This document shows, in pieces, positions 18,449 through 28,660 of a stretch of DNA of 64,000 nt. The translations under genes and the position numbers were made by a program. The DNA is from Planctomycetota bacterium. Lineage in GTDB: Bacteria; Planctomycetota; UBA8742; UBA2392. The notes below the pieces were generated by a model, which saw only the letters and a program-made list of their open reading frames with translations, made no database searches and was not told where the DNA came from. Numbering within the stretch: the first letter of the stretch is position 1; each line of letters opens with the position of its first letter. The DNA is taken from assembly GCA_020638635.1 (NCBI GenBank), contig JACKIE010000011.1, forward strand, positions 30,620-94,619. The letters run 5' to 3'.

Positions 18449-18480
18449 GGGGCCCCGTCGTGGGGCGGGGCCCCGCCTTT
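18449..18480 (+). terminator. GC-rich hairpin between diiron gene and methyltransferase
   Basis: GGGGCCCCG and its exact complement CGGGGCCCC (18449-18457 and 18466-18474) are separated by 8 bases, with a short CGCCTTT tail. It could be a partial terminator or an mRNA-stability hairpin for the upstream gene; the tail is too short for a strong intrinsic terminator. Confidence 0.5.
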
Positions 18481-18494
18481 CCAACCTTCAACAC

Positions 18495-19292
18495 ATGGAA
18501 AAAGCCATGAACAACGTATGCACTCTGACCCCGGATCGCGACTACCTGAAGAACATCGTGCGCGAGACATACACGGCCGTCGCGGACGACCCGGCCACGC
18601 GGTTCCACTTCCATGTCGGCCTGGAGTACGCGGTGCGGTTGCTGGGCTATGACCGCGCGGAACTGGAGTCGCTGCCGCAGATCGCCACCTCGCGTTTCGC
18701 CGGGCTTGGCAACCCGCTGGCGATCGGTCCTCTCCACCCGGGTGAAACCGTGGTGGACCTGGGCAGTGGCGCGGGCATGGACCTGCTTCTGGCCGCGCGG
18801 CGCGTCGGCCGGCTCGGACGTGTCATCGGTGTAGACCCGACGCCCGCCATGCGGAGCACCGCCTGGCAGGCCGCGTGCGAAGCCGGTCTGGCGGAGCAGG
18901 TCTGGATGCTGGAGGGCGAGGTGGAGTCGATTCCGCTGACGGACGGTGTGGCCGACGTGGTAGTCAGCAACGGCGTGCTGAACCTGGGCGTGGATAAAGC
19001 CCGCGTCTTCCGCGAGATCGCCCGCGTGCTGAAACCGGGCGGGCGAGCCTACCTGGCCGACGCCATCATCGACCGCCCCTTCGGCCCCGCCACGCTGAGC
19101 GACCCAGCCCTGTGGGCTTCCTGAGTGGCGGGCGCTCTGCCGGTGGCAGAGCTGCACAGCCTGATGGAACAGGCCGGCCTGAAGGACGCGCGCATCACGG
19201 CCGAGTTCAAGAGCTTCCAGGGTACCACGTCCGAACTGCAGGTGGCCCCGTCCATGAAGCTGCGAGCGGCCAACTTCACCGGACGAAAGTAG
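18495..19292 (+). CDS. ArsM-like SAM methyltransferase with in-frame UGA (probable selenocysteine)
   Basis: Methyltransferase of the arsenite-methyltransferase family: motif I VVDLGSGAGMDLLLAARRVG (86-105), GVDPTPAM, SNGVLNLGVDK and LKPGGRAYLADA. Conventional reading stops at the TGA at 19122, after PALWAS, but the same frame continues for 55 codons with family-typical sequence (VAGALPVAELHSLMEQAGL, later SFQGT and LRAANFTGRK) to TAG at 19290. The UGA falls where ArsM proteins have the conserved, arsenic-binding Cys of the C-[IV]-x-G-A-L motif. Reading it as Sec gives 265 residues, the normal length. A SECIS-like hairpin follows directly. The Cys usual in SNCV is Gly here, so the substrate may not be arsenite. 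A start at 18507 is also possible. Confidence 0.8.
19125..19155 (+). promoter_or_regulatory. candidate bacterial SECIS hairpin
   Basis: Stem GCTCTGCC (19134-19141) pairs perfectly with GGCAGAGC (19145-19152) around a GGT loop (19142-19144). The loop begins 17 nt after the UGA, inside the 16-37 nt window known for bacterial SECIS elements, and has G in the first two loop positions as SelB requires. It lies in coding sequence, as expected for bacteria. Confidence 0.7.
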
Positions 19293-19357
19293 ACGCGAGG
19301 TTTGACCCGTTTCATCAGTCCGCCTTTCCAGCCTATTTGGCAGGCGGGGATTTCGAC

Positions 19358-19403
19358 CCAAGGTGGCCCTGCCGTTCCTGCAGGAATGGCAGGCGGCACC
19401 TTG
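19358..19403. promoter_or_regulatory. 46-bp dyad upstream of dnaK (possible activator site or hairpin)
   Basis: Nested inverted repeats centred at 19380/19381: CTGCCGTTCCTG against CAGGAATGGCAG (one mismatch) with outer arms CCAAGGTG and CACCTTGG. It sits about 108 bp upstream of the predicted sigma-54 start point, the usual place for an enhancer-binding protein. It could instead be a transcript-end hairpin of the methyltransferase gene, although no U-tract follows. Confidence 0.5.
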
Positions 19404-19460
19404 GGCAGTAGTTTATCTAAACTCTTTGGAATCAATAGGTTGCAGTGCCGACCCGCAGGG

Positions 19461-19477
19461 TTGGCACCGGGCTTGCA
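19461..19477 (+). promoter_or_regulatory. sigma-54 (RpoN) -24/-12 promoter of dnaK
   Basis: TTGGCAC, 5 bases, TTGCA: an exact match to the -24 (GG) and -12 (GC) elements with the required 10 bases between GG and GC. The predicted start is about 19488, 40 nt before the dnaK ATG. Confidence 0.65.
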
Positions 19478-19527
19478 TACAGTACCACAACTATTGAGCG
19501 GGCGCCTAAGCCCGGCAGGAGAACATC

Positions 19528-21471
<1,944 letters not shown>

Positions 21472-21486
21472 AATACGACATGCATC

Positions 21487-21521
21487 TGCAATGGCGCCGG
21501 AACATCCCGGCGCCATTTGCA
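21487..21521 (+). terminator. hairpin after full-length dnaK
   Basis: TGCAATGGCGCCGG and CCGGCGCCATTTGCA pair around AACATC with one mismatch. It lies 16 bp after the dnaK stop; the U-tract is poor (TTTGCATTTGC), so termination is likely but not textbook. Confidence 0.6.
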
Positions 21522-21567
21522 TTTGCAGGCTCTTCCCGGACGTGTCAGGTGCAACCACGCCGATAGT

Positions 21568-22254
21568 TTAATCCATAAAACCAATGACGCGGGCCTTCGC
21601 TTCGGATTCGACGTCGGTGACCGCAATCAGAGTGTGTTCGTAGGTGTGTGCGTCGCCCTTCGTTCGCGCAAGCAACACCAGCACAAGCCAGGCTTTATGA
21701 GCCTCAGCGTGGTCGAACAATGCTCTGGCCCGATCGCCTGTCATCGTCGGTGCCAGCCACCGCTGCGCTTCCTCCCATGTGTTGCCGGCAGGAAGGAAGG
21801 TCATCTGCATCACGGTATTCGTTCGCCCCTCTCGCAATGACCCATCACGCGCCTTGTCAATAAACGCCTGAACTTCCGTGTCATCGCTCAACACCTTGCG
21901 ACCGTCGAGTTGGAAGGGAGTTGCCGTCACGTCCACTGCCTTCAAGTCTTTGTCCTGCAGGAGCCGGTAGAATCGGCTCACAGCCAGGCATGCGCCGGGA
22001 TTGCTCATCACGGCACCCTGTGTCGCTCCGGGAAGTACTTTCGGCAGTTCAATCTTTGGTGAGCCGTCACCAACTGTGTGGCCGGACGCCGGAGAGCCCT
22101 TGCGCTTCTCGCCATCACCACCCGGAGTGTGAGCAGTGGGCTCCCCGCCTGAATTCTGAGCGTTGAGTTCTTGTGACGACTTGACGAAAAAGGCAGTTGC
22201 AACAACGGCCAGGCTTGCAACCACAATACCAAGTATAACCACGTTCAGTTTCAC
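21568..22254 (-). CDS. membrane-anchored hypothetical protein
   Basis: A 228-residue protein with one N-terminal transmembrane helix (VVILGIVVASLAVVATAFFV), a Ser/Gly/Pro-rich stretch to about residue 70, and a globular domain of about 150 residues (GACLAVSRFYRLLQDKDLK, ending VESEAKARVIGFMD) that is not recognised; an NTF2-like or SnoaL-like fold is a guess only. The start is GTG at 22254 after CGGGAGA. It lies in cargo between the two dnaK copies and follows the large surface protein on the same strand at 33 bp, so the two are probably co-transcribed. Composition is less GC-rich than surrounding genes. Confidence 0.6.
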   Translation of the reverse strand: MKLNVVILGIVVASLAVVATAFFVKSSQELNAQNSGGEPTAHTPGGDGEKRKGSPASGHTVGDGSPKIELPKVLPGATQGAVMSNPGACLAVSRFYRLLQDKDLKAVDVTATPFQLDGRKVLSDDTEVQAFIDKARDGSLREGRTNTVMQMTFLPAGNTWEEAQRWLAPTMTGDRARALFDHAEAHKAWLVLVLLARTKGDAHTYEHTLIAVTDVESEAKARVIGFMD

Positions 22255-22287
22255 GGCGATTCTCCCGCAGGGGAAGCTCTTTTACGC

Positions 22288-25158
22288 TCAGGGCTCAGAA
22301 AGCACAGCAGCCGCATCAAGTTCCAGGGTATCCATGCCAGTCTGAACGTTAATCGTGAGTGATCGGACTTTTCCATTGCTGTCCCTTCCGGCGAGCTCGT
22401 AGATTCCAGCGCCGTACAGGGTCAAACCATTGCTGTTTGATTTCGACAGACTAATCCAGTCACGCTCCATCATGTTCTGGGGCGTCAACGCCAGCCAACC
22501 GCTGACACCGTCGGTGTTGATCAGGGAAATTGGCGGCATGACTTCAAGCGTTAGTGTGTTGGATGAACCTTGTCGCGGTTCCAGCATCGCCGCCAGTCTT
22601 CTACCACTCGCATCCGCTGTCGCGACAACCCAAACACGCTCCGCGGTGCGCGGCCACATGACTTCAACTTCGCGGCCGAGTTCAAAAGGCTTGCCGTATC
22701 CTCTCATCTTGCCTTCTTCAACCCAAAGGACTTTCAGCAGCCGCATGGAGATCGAAGACTCGCTCGTGTCCACCGTCAAGGTTGCCGTAGCCCGATCATG
22801 CGGCGGTGGCGGTATGACGAGATCGGCCCGCCACATGTCACCAATACGTGTGACGTATCCCGCGTTGTCATAAAGTCCGAGCTCATCATCGACTCGTACA
22901 GCGACATACGGATACTCCTCGTGCATGCGCGCCGTATAGCCGCCGGCTAGGGCCTGTGCGTGCTTGACCATCTTGTAGTGAATCCCACTGCCCTTGATGG
23001 TTCGAGCATCCATGGGTTGCGGCAATGGTTTATCAAGACAAAGCAAGGCAGGTGTCGGCGAGGACGGAGCAGGCCCGATCCGACCCATTACGAACACGTA
23101 GCCGGGCTCTTCGTCGATGGCATTTAACACATAAGTGAGGGTTTGATCTGCGTTTGTCAGCCGGAATAGCCCGGCTGGGTGCGCGAAGCCATCCATCGAC
23201 GGAGAGATTAGTTCGATACGAACAGAACCGCGAGGAAGCCTGTCTACCGCGACTTCTCCGTCTTCATCAGTCACTGCATAGCGAGTGGTGCCGGCTTGTA
23301 CCCTGTCAGCCTCAGACAATGAACGTGGTTCTTCCAGTCCGATCTTGAAGCGCGCACCGGCCAACGGCACGAGTTCGCCGCCGTCCGCCAATCGCAGCGC
23401 AGCTTTCAAGCGGATGGAAACGCCTTCCCGGTCCGTTTGTATCGTGACATCCACAGTATCCTGGGAAATGGCTTCAACAATATCGCGATCCGGACCTCTG
23501 ACAATCATGGCCTTGGTACCAGGGCGAACGGCAACATCGACGGACTCACCCACTCGACAAGCTTGCGGCGCGGGCCAGCCGGAAATCCAGCCAACGTCCC
23601 AAGCCGAAACGAAGTACTGTGTATCATCGTGGCTGCCCGCCAGGTGAACTCGTACCGTACGGGTTGCTTGAAGCATCACGTCACCCAGAACGCGGGTGCC
23701 AGCAGGATAAGTGACCTCCGCTGATGCGGCACCATAAGTCGCGACGAGAGAAAAGTCCCAGCGGGAAATCGTAACCAACTCAAAAACGCCGTCGGCTTGC
23801 GAAACGGCGGTGTGAACTGGCATGACAGAGTTGTCCAGCGTCACGAGTGCACCGGCAACCGGCGCGCCTGTGAAGTCCACAACCGTACCTGCGATGGTCG
23901 CTGCCGTGTGAACGTCGCATTCGAACTCATCTTCCGCAACTCTCCGAAACGTGGACTCGAACGCTTGACCCACCACCACTCCCGCTGCATCCAGGAGCCG
24001 AAGCTGGAGCGTCCTCGGAAATGGGGCGAAATAGGAAGGAAGTTCAATGGTGTCCGCTGACATGAAACGTCCAACGGCCCGGAAAGTCCCTCGAGATAGT
24101 CCGACTTGAATACTTTGCGCAGGATGAATGGGTGACTCAGTCCAGTTCAGATGCAACTGCACAGTCCCTGAGTCTATGACGATCAGGATACGCGTTGTCG
24201 TCCCTCCATTTCCAAGCACCGCGGTCCATAGCGCTCCCGGCAAATCGGGGCTGGAGAGTTCGACATCAGAACGGGGTGTGAGGCCGACAAACTTTGCGCG
24301 GCCCGATTCCACCGGTTGACAGTATCTGGAAGCAGCCTGCAACTCAGGGCGCAGCGCCTGGGGCGCCAATTCAAGTGTGGCCACATTCAAACTGAGGTCG
24401 CCCTCAAGGATGACTTCCAACTGGGCGCCGTCCCTCACGAGCACGCGTACCGCGGCGACGCCGGGCGGGACTTCTGCTGTTCCACACTTACCGGACTCAT
24501 CCGTCGCAAAGACGGTGCGATTTCGATTCGAGACGGGAAACTGAAACGTTCCATCGGTCGATGTCGCCGTCTCGAACAATCCGCCGGAGACCGGGCTGCA
24601 ATCAGAGAAGTGTATATGCGATCGTATCGAGACATGCACCTCCCCCAAGCCGTTTCCAGCCTCATCGACGACCACGCCCGCGCCGAGCGCATCAGGTTCC
24701 AGAAGTACACGCACTACGTCAATGCTCGCCGACGTCGATGAAACATTGCGTGACATATATCCGGAAGCCACGATGCGAACTCCCGACGACAACACCTGAC
24801 GCGCCACAGGCGCTTTTCCTTGAGCATCCGTCTGGGACAGCGGCAGTCCCGATGAAAGAATCTGCGCGCCTAAGATCGGCCGACTCGTCAGCTCATCCAC
24901 CACCATCACCATCACGTGTTCGATCGGGGGTTTCCGTTGCGACGAAGCAGCTTTGTGCGGCAGGGAACGATCCACCGTGTGTGAAGTGGCAGGCGTGTTT
25001 TCCTTGGGGTCTGATTGCAGGTCTCGTTGACGCCCTCCTTGAGGCTCATGGACCGTGGCGCAACCGTGCACATGAATGCCCAGCAGTGAAAGCGCCGCGA
25101 GCCCCAACAGGAGGCCCAGCACGATCACCGTCGAACGGTTTAGACTGAATCGATCCAT
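22288..25158 (-). CDS. large membrane-anchored surface protein with carboxypeptidase-regulatory-like domains
   Basis: A 956-residue protein from MDRFSLNRS: one N-terminal membrane helix (VIVLGLLLGLAALSLLGIHV), then beta-rich repeats. Several of these look like carboxypeptidase-regulatory-like (transthyretin-like) modules, for example VMVVDELTSRPILGAQILSS, GTVVDFTGAPVAGALVTLDN and VTDEDGEVAVDRLPRGSVRI. Such domains are structural or binding, often at the cell surface. The 24-codon upstream extension is rejected for lack of membrane-topology sense. It is paralogous in layout to the genes at 47917 and 56732. It lies in the lower-GC cargo between the dnaK copies. Function unknown. Confidence 0.65.
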   Translation of the reverse strand: MDRFSLNRSTVIVLGLLLGLAALSLLGIHVHGCATVHEPQGGRQRDLQSDPKENTPATSHTVDRSLPHKAASSQRKPPIEHVMVMVVDELTSRPILGAQILSSGLPLSQTDAQGKAPVARQVLSSGVRIVASGYMSRNVSSTSASIDVVRVLLEPDALGAGVVVDEAGNGLGEVHVSIRSHIHFSDCSPVSGGLFETATSTDGTFQFPVSNRNRTVFATDESGKCGTAEVPPGVAAVRVLVRDGAQLEVILEGDLSLNVATLELAPQALRPELQAASRYCQPVESGRAKFVGLTPRSDVELSSPDLPGALWTAVLGNGGTTTRILIVIDSGTVQLHLNWTESPIHPAQSIQVGLSRGTFRAVGRFMSADTIELPSYFAPFPRTLQLRLLDAAGVVVGQAFESTFRRVAEDEFECDVHTAATIAGTVVDFTGAPVAGALVTLDNSVMPVHTAVSQADGVFELVTISRWDFSLVATYGAASAEVTYPAGTRVLGDVMLQATRTVRVHLAGSHDDTQYFVSAWDVGWISGWPAPQACRVGESVDVAVRPGTKAMIVRGPDRDIVEAISQDTVDVTIQTDREGVSIRLKAALRLADGGELVPLAGARFKIGLEEPRSLSEADRVQAGTTRYAVTDEDGEVAVDRLPRGSVRIELISPSMDGFAHPAGLFRLTNADQTLTYVLNAIDEEPGYVFVMGRIGPAPSSPTPALLCLDKPLPQPMDARTIKGSGIHYKMVKHAQALAGGYTARMHEEYPYVAVRVDDELGLYDNAGYVTRIGDMWRADLVIPPPPHDRATATLTVDTSESSISMRLLKVLWVEEGKMRGYGKPFELGREVEVMWPRTAERVWVVATADASGRRLAAMLEPRQGSSNTLTLEVMPPISLINTDGVSGWLALTPQNMMERDWISLSKSNSNGLTLYGAGIYELAGRDSNGKVRSLTINVQTGMDTLELDAAAVLSEP

Positions 25159-25265
25159 TTCCGGTTCAACCAACTGGGCTCCGATTATCCTCGCAAAATA
25201 TCGCAGACCGCTCCATAACCTGTCGCCCAAATTATCGTGGACGCAATACGCTGATCAAGTTGTTA

Positions 25266-25772
25266 TCATTGATTGGGCTGCTCCAGCTGCCAATCCGACG
25301 GATCTGTGTCCTCATCCAATCCGCATGTCGGCGAAGCCGAGTCATACCAATACTCCATTTCCCAATCACTACCAGTGCCACATGTGTCGTGCATGTACGT
25401 CCCCTCCCACGACTGCGCCACTGAACGAAACTCGCTGAGTACGGTACACGAAGGATTGCGAAGTGATTCAATGGGGCCGATGAAATCGTCGGAAAACGTG
25501 TCATCTTCCCAACACTCGGTAGTATAAATCCACTTTTTAGTATATGGACAGCACTCCTCAGGTACCGCCATCGTGTATTCAAACGCAAATGGGTAATCAT
25601 TGCCATCATTGTTCACGATCAGAGGCCCAGTGATCGTGCCATCGATGATCTCCACCAAACTGTTTGGTGCGACCGCATTTGCCGGGCTTAGAGCAGAAAC
25701 TAAGTCGGCATAGATCAGCAACGTGATGGCGATAGCCATCACACCAGATGCAATTGCACAAATCGTTTTCAT
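25266..25772 (-). CDS. exported Cys-rich small protein
   Basis: A 168-residue protein with a signal peptide (MKTICAIASGVMAIAITLLI, then YADLVSALS). The mature part has seven Cys spread along about 110 residues, including CC, and is rich in acidic and aromatic residues. Disulfides are likely in the periplasm. AAGGAG lies before the ATG at 25772. The MauE-like gene just upstream on the same strand (end at 25784) supports a role in redox handling of this protein; that is inference. No known family was recognised. Confidence 0.65.
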   Translation of the reverse strand: MKTICAIASGVMAIAITLLIYADLVSALSPANAVAPNSLVEIIDGTITGPLIVNNDGNDYPFAFEYTMAVPEECCPYTKKWIYTTECWEDDTFSDDFIGPIESLRNPSCTVLSEFRSVAQSWEGTYMHDTCGTGSDWEMEYWYDSASPTCGLDEDTDPSDWQLEQPNQ

Positions 25773-25783
25773 GGTATCACTCC

Positions 25784-26395
25784 TTAAGGATGCTGGTGAA
25801 TGTCCGAAACCGAAGTATCCCGGACACTTTGCACTGAAACATTCCACACTTGTGCGAGGATAAGGCATCCGACCATCAGCACCCCGTTTCGTACTACGTT
25901 CGCCGAAAGCGTCGGGAATTCGAGAACACCTGCGCCAATGCATCCACAACCACGTCCTGCCAACTCGCTTCGGGAGAGCACGAGCGCCAGTGTGAACGCC
26001 GCGAACACAAGGGCTGCCAATGAAATCACAACAGACTTCCGTTTTCGCACCGTGATCAAAGACACTCCCAGGGCTAACTCAACAGCGGCTACGACGCCGA
26101 CAAATTCTGAATACCCCAGTGGAATGTATCGGTACAAGCGATAGTGGACGACAGCGATCGCAGTTTGCATCGAGTCGGCATGAACTGCAGGGCCCCATCC
26201 CCCTGCCAGTCCGATCAACTTTGATAGCGAGGCAGCGATGAGGATGCCGGCCAACAGGATTAGCAAAATCGCGGACGTGAAACCCGGCAGCGCACACGAG
26301 CCACAGCGCGGCATCAGATACCCGGCCGAGGCCGATCGCCCGTCAAAAGCGCAACCCTTTTTTGTTGCCCTCTGTTGCAAAAACACCCCCCTCAT
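25784..26395 (-). CDS. MauE/DoxX-like redox-associated membrane protein
   Basis: A 203-residue protein with four to five hydrophobic helices (ILLILLAGILIAASLSKLIG; YSEFVGVVAAVELALGVSLI; VVISLAALVFAAFTLALVL; VVRNGVLMVGCLILAQVW) and the loop GRGCGCIGAGVLE followed by ANVVRNG. The CxC loop and the VRN motif are typical of MauE-type proteins, which take part in disulfide or cofactor maturation of periplasmic partners. The start is uncertain: M28 at 26314 is also possible. It is immediately upstream of a Cys-rich exported protein, a plausible substrate. It belongs to the lower-GC cargo. Confidence 0.7.
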   Translation of the reverse strand: MRGVFLQQRATKKGCAFDGRSASAGYLMPRCGSCALPGFTSAILLILLAGILIAASLSKLIGLAGGWGPAVHADSMQTAIAVVHYRLYRYIPLGYSEFVGVVAAVELALGVSLITVRKRKSVVISLAALVFAAFTLALVLSRSELAGRGCGCIGAGVLEFPTLSANVVRNGVLMVGCLILAQVWNVSVQSVRDTSVSDIHQHP

Positions 26396-26494
26396 GGATG
26401 CCAGCGACAGACCTCATGCAAAAAAGAGCGAGACAGAGAACGCTATCTATACATGCGCCAAATAAAAAAAAAGCGAAAAACGGTACAAATATGA
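26396..26494. other. AT-rich junction upstream of dnaK fragment
   Basis: About 100 bp that includes a run of nine A (26464-26472). It is the most AT-rich stretch in this part and may carry a divergent promoter for the minus-strand cargo genes. It ends exactly where similarity to dnaK begins. Confidence 0.5.
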
Positions 26495-27064
26495 GTTCCG
26501 CCGGCGCCGCGCGGCATGCCGCAGATCGAGGTGAAGTTCGACATCGACGCCAACGGCATCCTGAAGGTCAGCGCCAAGGACAAGGGCACCGGCAAGGAAG
26601 CCAGGATCGAGATCAAGTCCGACTCGGGCCTCAGCAAGGACGAAATCGAGCGCATGCGCCGCGAGGCCGAAACGCACGCGGCCGACGACGAGAAGCGCGT
26701 CGAGCTGATTCACGCCAAGAACGAGGGCGACCGCATGGCCTTCAGCGTCGCCAAGATGCTGGAAGAGCACGGCAGCAAGCTGGATGAAGCCGGCAAGAAG
26801 GAAATCGAAGAGAAGAAGAAAGAGCTGGAAGAGGCCATGAAGGGCGAAGACGTGGGCAAGATCAAGGCCGCCACGGAAGCCCTGACCAAGGCCAGCCACA
26901 AGCTGGCGGAAAAGATCTACGCCAGCGCCAGCCCCAAAGAGCAAGAGGACATGCGCAAGGCCGCCGAGGAAGCCCAGGCCCGCGGAGGCGTAGGCACCGA
27001 AACGGCAGGCAGCAGCGACCGCGTAGTAGACGCCGACTACTCGGTGAAGGAAGAAGACAAGTAG
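26495..27064 (+). pseudogene. truncated second copy of dnaK 3' end
   Basis: From 26513 to 27063 the DNA is identical to 20920-21470 (551 bp, constant offset 5,593). To the left, 17 further bp match with two differences, both at third codon positions (Ala GCC/GCG and Arg CGT/CGC). The dnaK frame is open from a TGA at 26492 to the TAG at 27062, and an ATG at 26516 could give a 182-residue protein of part of the substrate-binding domain plus lid, but there is no ribosome site or ATPase domain. Best seen as a leftover of recombination. Confidence 0.85.
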
Positions 27065-27081
27065 GAAGACGCACCGGCAGC

Positions 27082-27123
27082 AGCAAAGCCGCGGACGGAG
27101 CCTTACCGTTCGCGGCTTGCTTT
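27082..27123 (+). terminator. intrinsic terminator after dnaK fragment
   Basis: Long stem AGCAAAGCCGCGGACGG against CCGTTCGCGGCTTGCTTT around AGCCTTA, with a U-rich 3' end (GCTTTAA). It looks like the original terminator of dnaK before the insertion. Confidence 0.65.
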
Positions 27124-27260
27124 AAGGGCATCTGTGTCGGGGATCTTCCTGACCGGCGCTGCGCGCGAACCCAGGATGCAAACTCTGGAACGGGTGCGGC
27201 GGAGCACGGAACGACCGATGCGCTGGAAGCCCATGCCGCTGTTCACTAGACTCCGCGCCC

Positions 27261-28658
27261 ATGCTGCTCAGCTCCGAGTCATCCGCCTTTGACCCCGCGT
27301 GGCTGCCCATGGCCGTGCTGGGGGTGATCATGCTGATCACCTACCTCTTCATCGCGTTCGAAAAGCTGCACAAGAGTGTGTGCGCCATCGTGGGCGCGAT
27401 CGCGGCCGTGGTGGCGGCCATGGCGTTCGGGCTGTTCAAGACCCATGGCTATCACGAAGTGCACGAGATCATCGGGCACGACCTCAACATCCTGGGCGTC
27501 ATCATCGGTACCAGTATTCTCGTTGATACAGTGGGCGGCAGCGGGCTGTTCCACTTCATCGGCATTCGCGTGGTGAAGATGACCGGCGGCGAGCCGCGCA
27601 AGCTGTTCCTGTTCGTGTGCATACTGACCTTCCTGTTCGTCAGTCTGCTGACGCTGGCGCCGGGCAGCCTGTTGATGGCCTCGCTGGTGCTGGTGATCTG
27701 CCGTACCCTGGGCTATCACCCGAAGCCCTACCTGATCGCCGTCGCCATCGTCGCCAACAGCGCGGCGCTGACCACCTTCAGCAGCGGGATCGCTACGCTG
27801 ATGATCGGCACCGCGGCCGAGATTCCCTACTTCCAGTTCTTCATCGGCAGCACGCCTCTGGCCTTTGCCACGGGGGCGGTGGCGTTCCTGCTCCTGGTCA
27901 AGCTGTACGGCAAGAAGCTGCTGGAAGACGCGTCAAAAGCCGGCGACCCGGTGGCGCTGAAGCAGAAAGTCGCCGGCTTTGACGAGTGGGCGATGGTGAA
28001 AGACCGCCGCGTTTTCCGGCGCAGCGCCGGCGTGCTGGGCGCCACGGTAGTGGGCTTCGCCACGGCGCAGGCCCTGCACGTCGGCCTCGACTTCGTCGCC
28101 ATGGCGGGCGGCATGGCCGCCCTGCTGTTCTGCGCCGGCGACCCGGAGCAGGCGATTAAGAAGGTAAAGTGGCCGGTGATCCTGTTCTTCGTGGGCCTGT
28201 TCGTGATCATCGGCGCGGTCAAGGCCACCGGCCTGCTGGCGGTCACGGCCGACGCGCTGGTCAGCCTGGGCGGCGGCAGCGGTACGGTGCTGGTGCTGAT
28301 CATCGGCGGTTTCGTGATGCTGACCAGCGGCTTCGTGGACAACATCCCCGTGGCGGCGACCATGATCCCGGTGCTGGACCCGATCGCGAAAGCCAACCCG
28401 GGCATGGCGGCAGCGCTGTTCTGGGTGCTGATCAGCGCGGCCAACCTGGGCGGCAACAGTACGCCGATCGGCAGTGTCAGCAGCGTGATCGCACTGCACG
28501 CTCTGGAAGCCGACCGCGGCGAGAAGGTGGGCTGGGGCGAGTACATGAAGGCGGGCGGGCTGATCCTGGCTGTGCAGGCCGTGTTCGTGCTCGGCTACGT
28601 CCTGTTGATGATGAACCTGGGCTGGTTCCCGGACCTGCCGAAGTACGTGAAAGGATAG
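27261..28658 (+). CDS. ArsB/NhaD-type ion transporter (IT superfamily)
   Basis: A 465-residue membrane protein with about 11-12 hydrophobic helices, read from FDPAWLPMAVLGVIMLITYL onward. It has the repeated loop features of the ion-transporter superfamily: NSAALTTFSSGIATLMIGTA in the first half and VDNIPVAATMIPVLDP plus NLGGNSTPIGSVSS in the second. The family includes ArsB arsenite pumps, NhaD sodium/proton antiporters and citrate carriers; the substrate cannot be chosen from sequence alone. It ends 2 bp before the Usp gene, so the two form an operon. The start at 27261 is likely; an internal ATG at 27309 is possible. Confidence 0.85.
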   Translation: MLLSSESSAFDPAWLPMAVLGVIMLITYLFIAFEKLHKSVCAIVGAIAAVVAAMAFGLFKTHGYHEVHEIIGHDLNILGVIIGTSILVDTVGGSGLFHFIGIRVVKMTGGEPRKLFLFVCILTFLFVSLLTLAPGSLLMASLVLVICRTLGYHPKPYLIAVAIVANSAALTTFSSGIATLMIGTAAEIPYFQFFIGSTPLAFATGAVAFLLLVKLYGKKLLEDASKAGDPVALKQKVAGFDEWAMVKDRRVFRRSAGVLGATVVGFATAQALHVGLDFVAMAGGMAALLFCAGDPEQAIKKVKWPVILFFVGLFVIIGAVKATGLLAVTADALVSLGGGSGTVLVLIIGGFVMLTSGFVDNIPVAATMIPVLDPIAKANPGMAAALFWVLISAANLGGNSTPIGSVSSVIALHALEADRGEKVGWGEYMKAGGLILAVQAVFVLGYVLLMMNLGWFPDLPKYVKG

Positions 28659-28660
28659 CC

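Noticed and set aside
18495..19124. Methyltransferase ending at the TGA as a normal, complete 209-residue protein
   Set aside because: The downstream frame keeps family-specific sequence to a natural end, and the missing part contains the motif conserved in ArsM proteins.
19122..19292. Frameshift or pseudogene explanation for the methyltransferase
   Set aside because: No shift of frame is needed; only one codon is a stop, and it is UGA at a Cys position followed by a fitting hairpin.
19400..19527. CIRCE or sigma-32 element upstream of dnaK
   Set aside because: No TTAGCACTC-N9-GAGTGCTAA or CTTGAA/CCCCAT pattern found.
26362..26787. 141-codon frame across the dnaK fragment
   Set aside because: It is out of frame with dnaK and gives an Arg-rich sequence without meaning.
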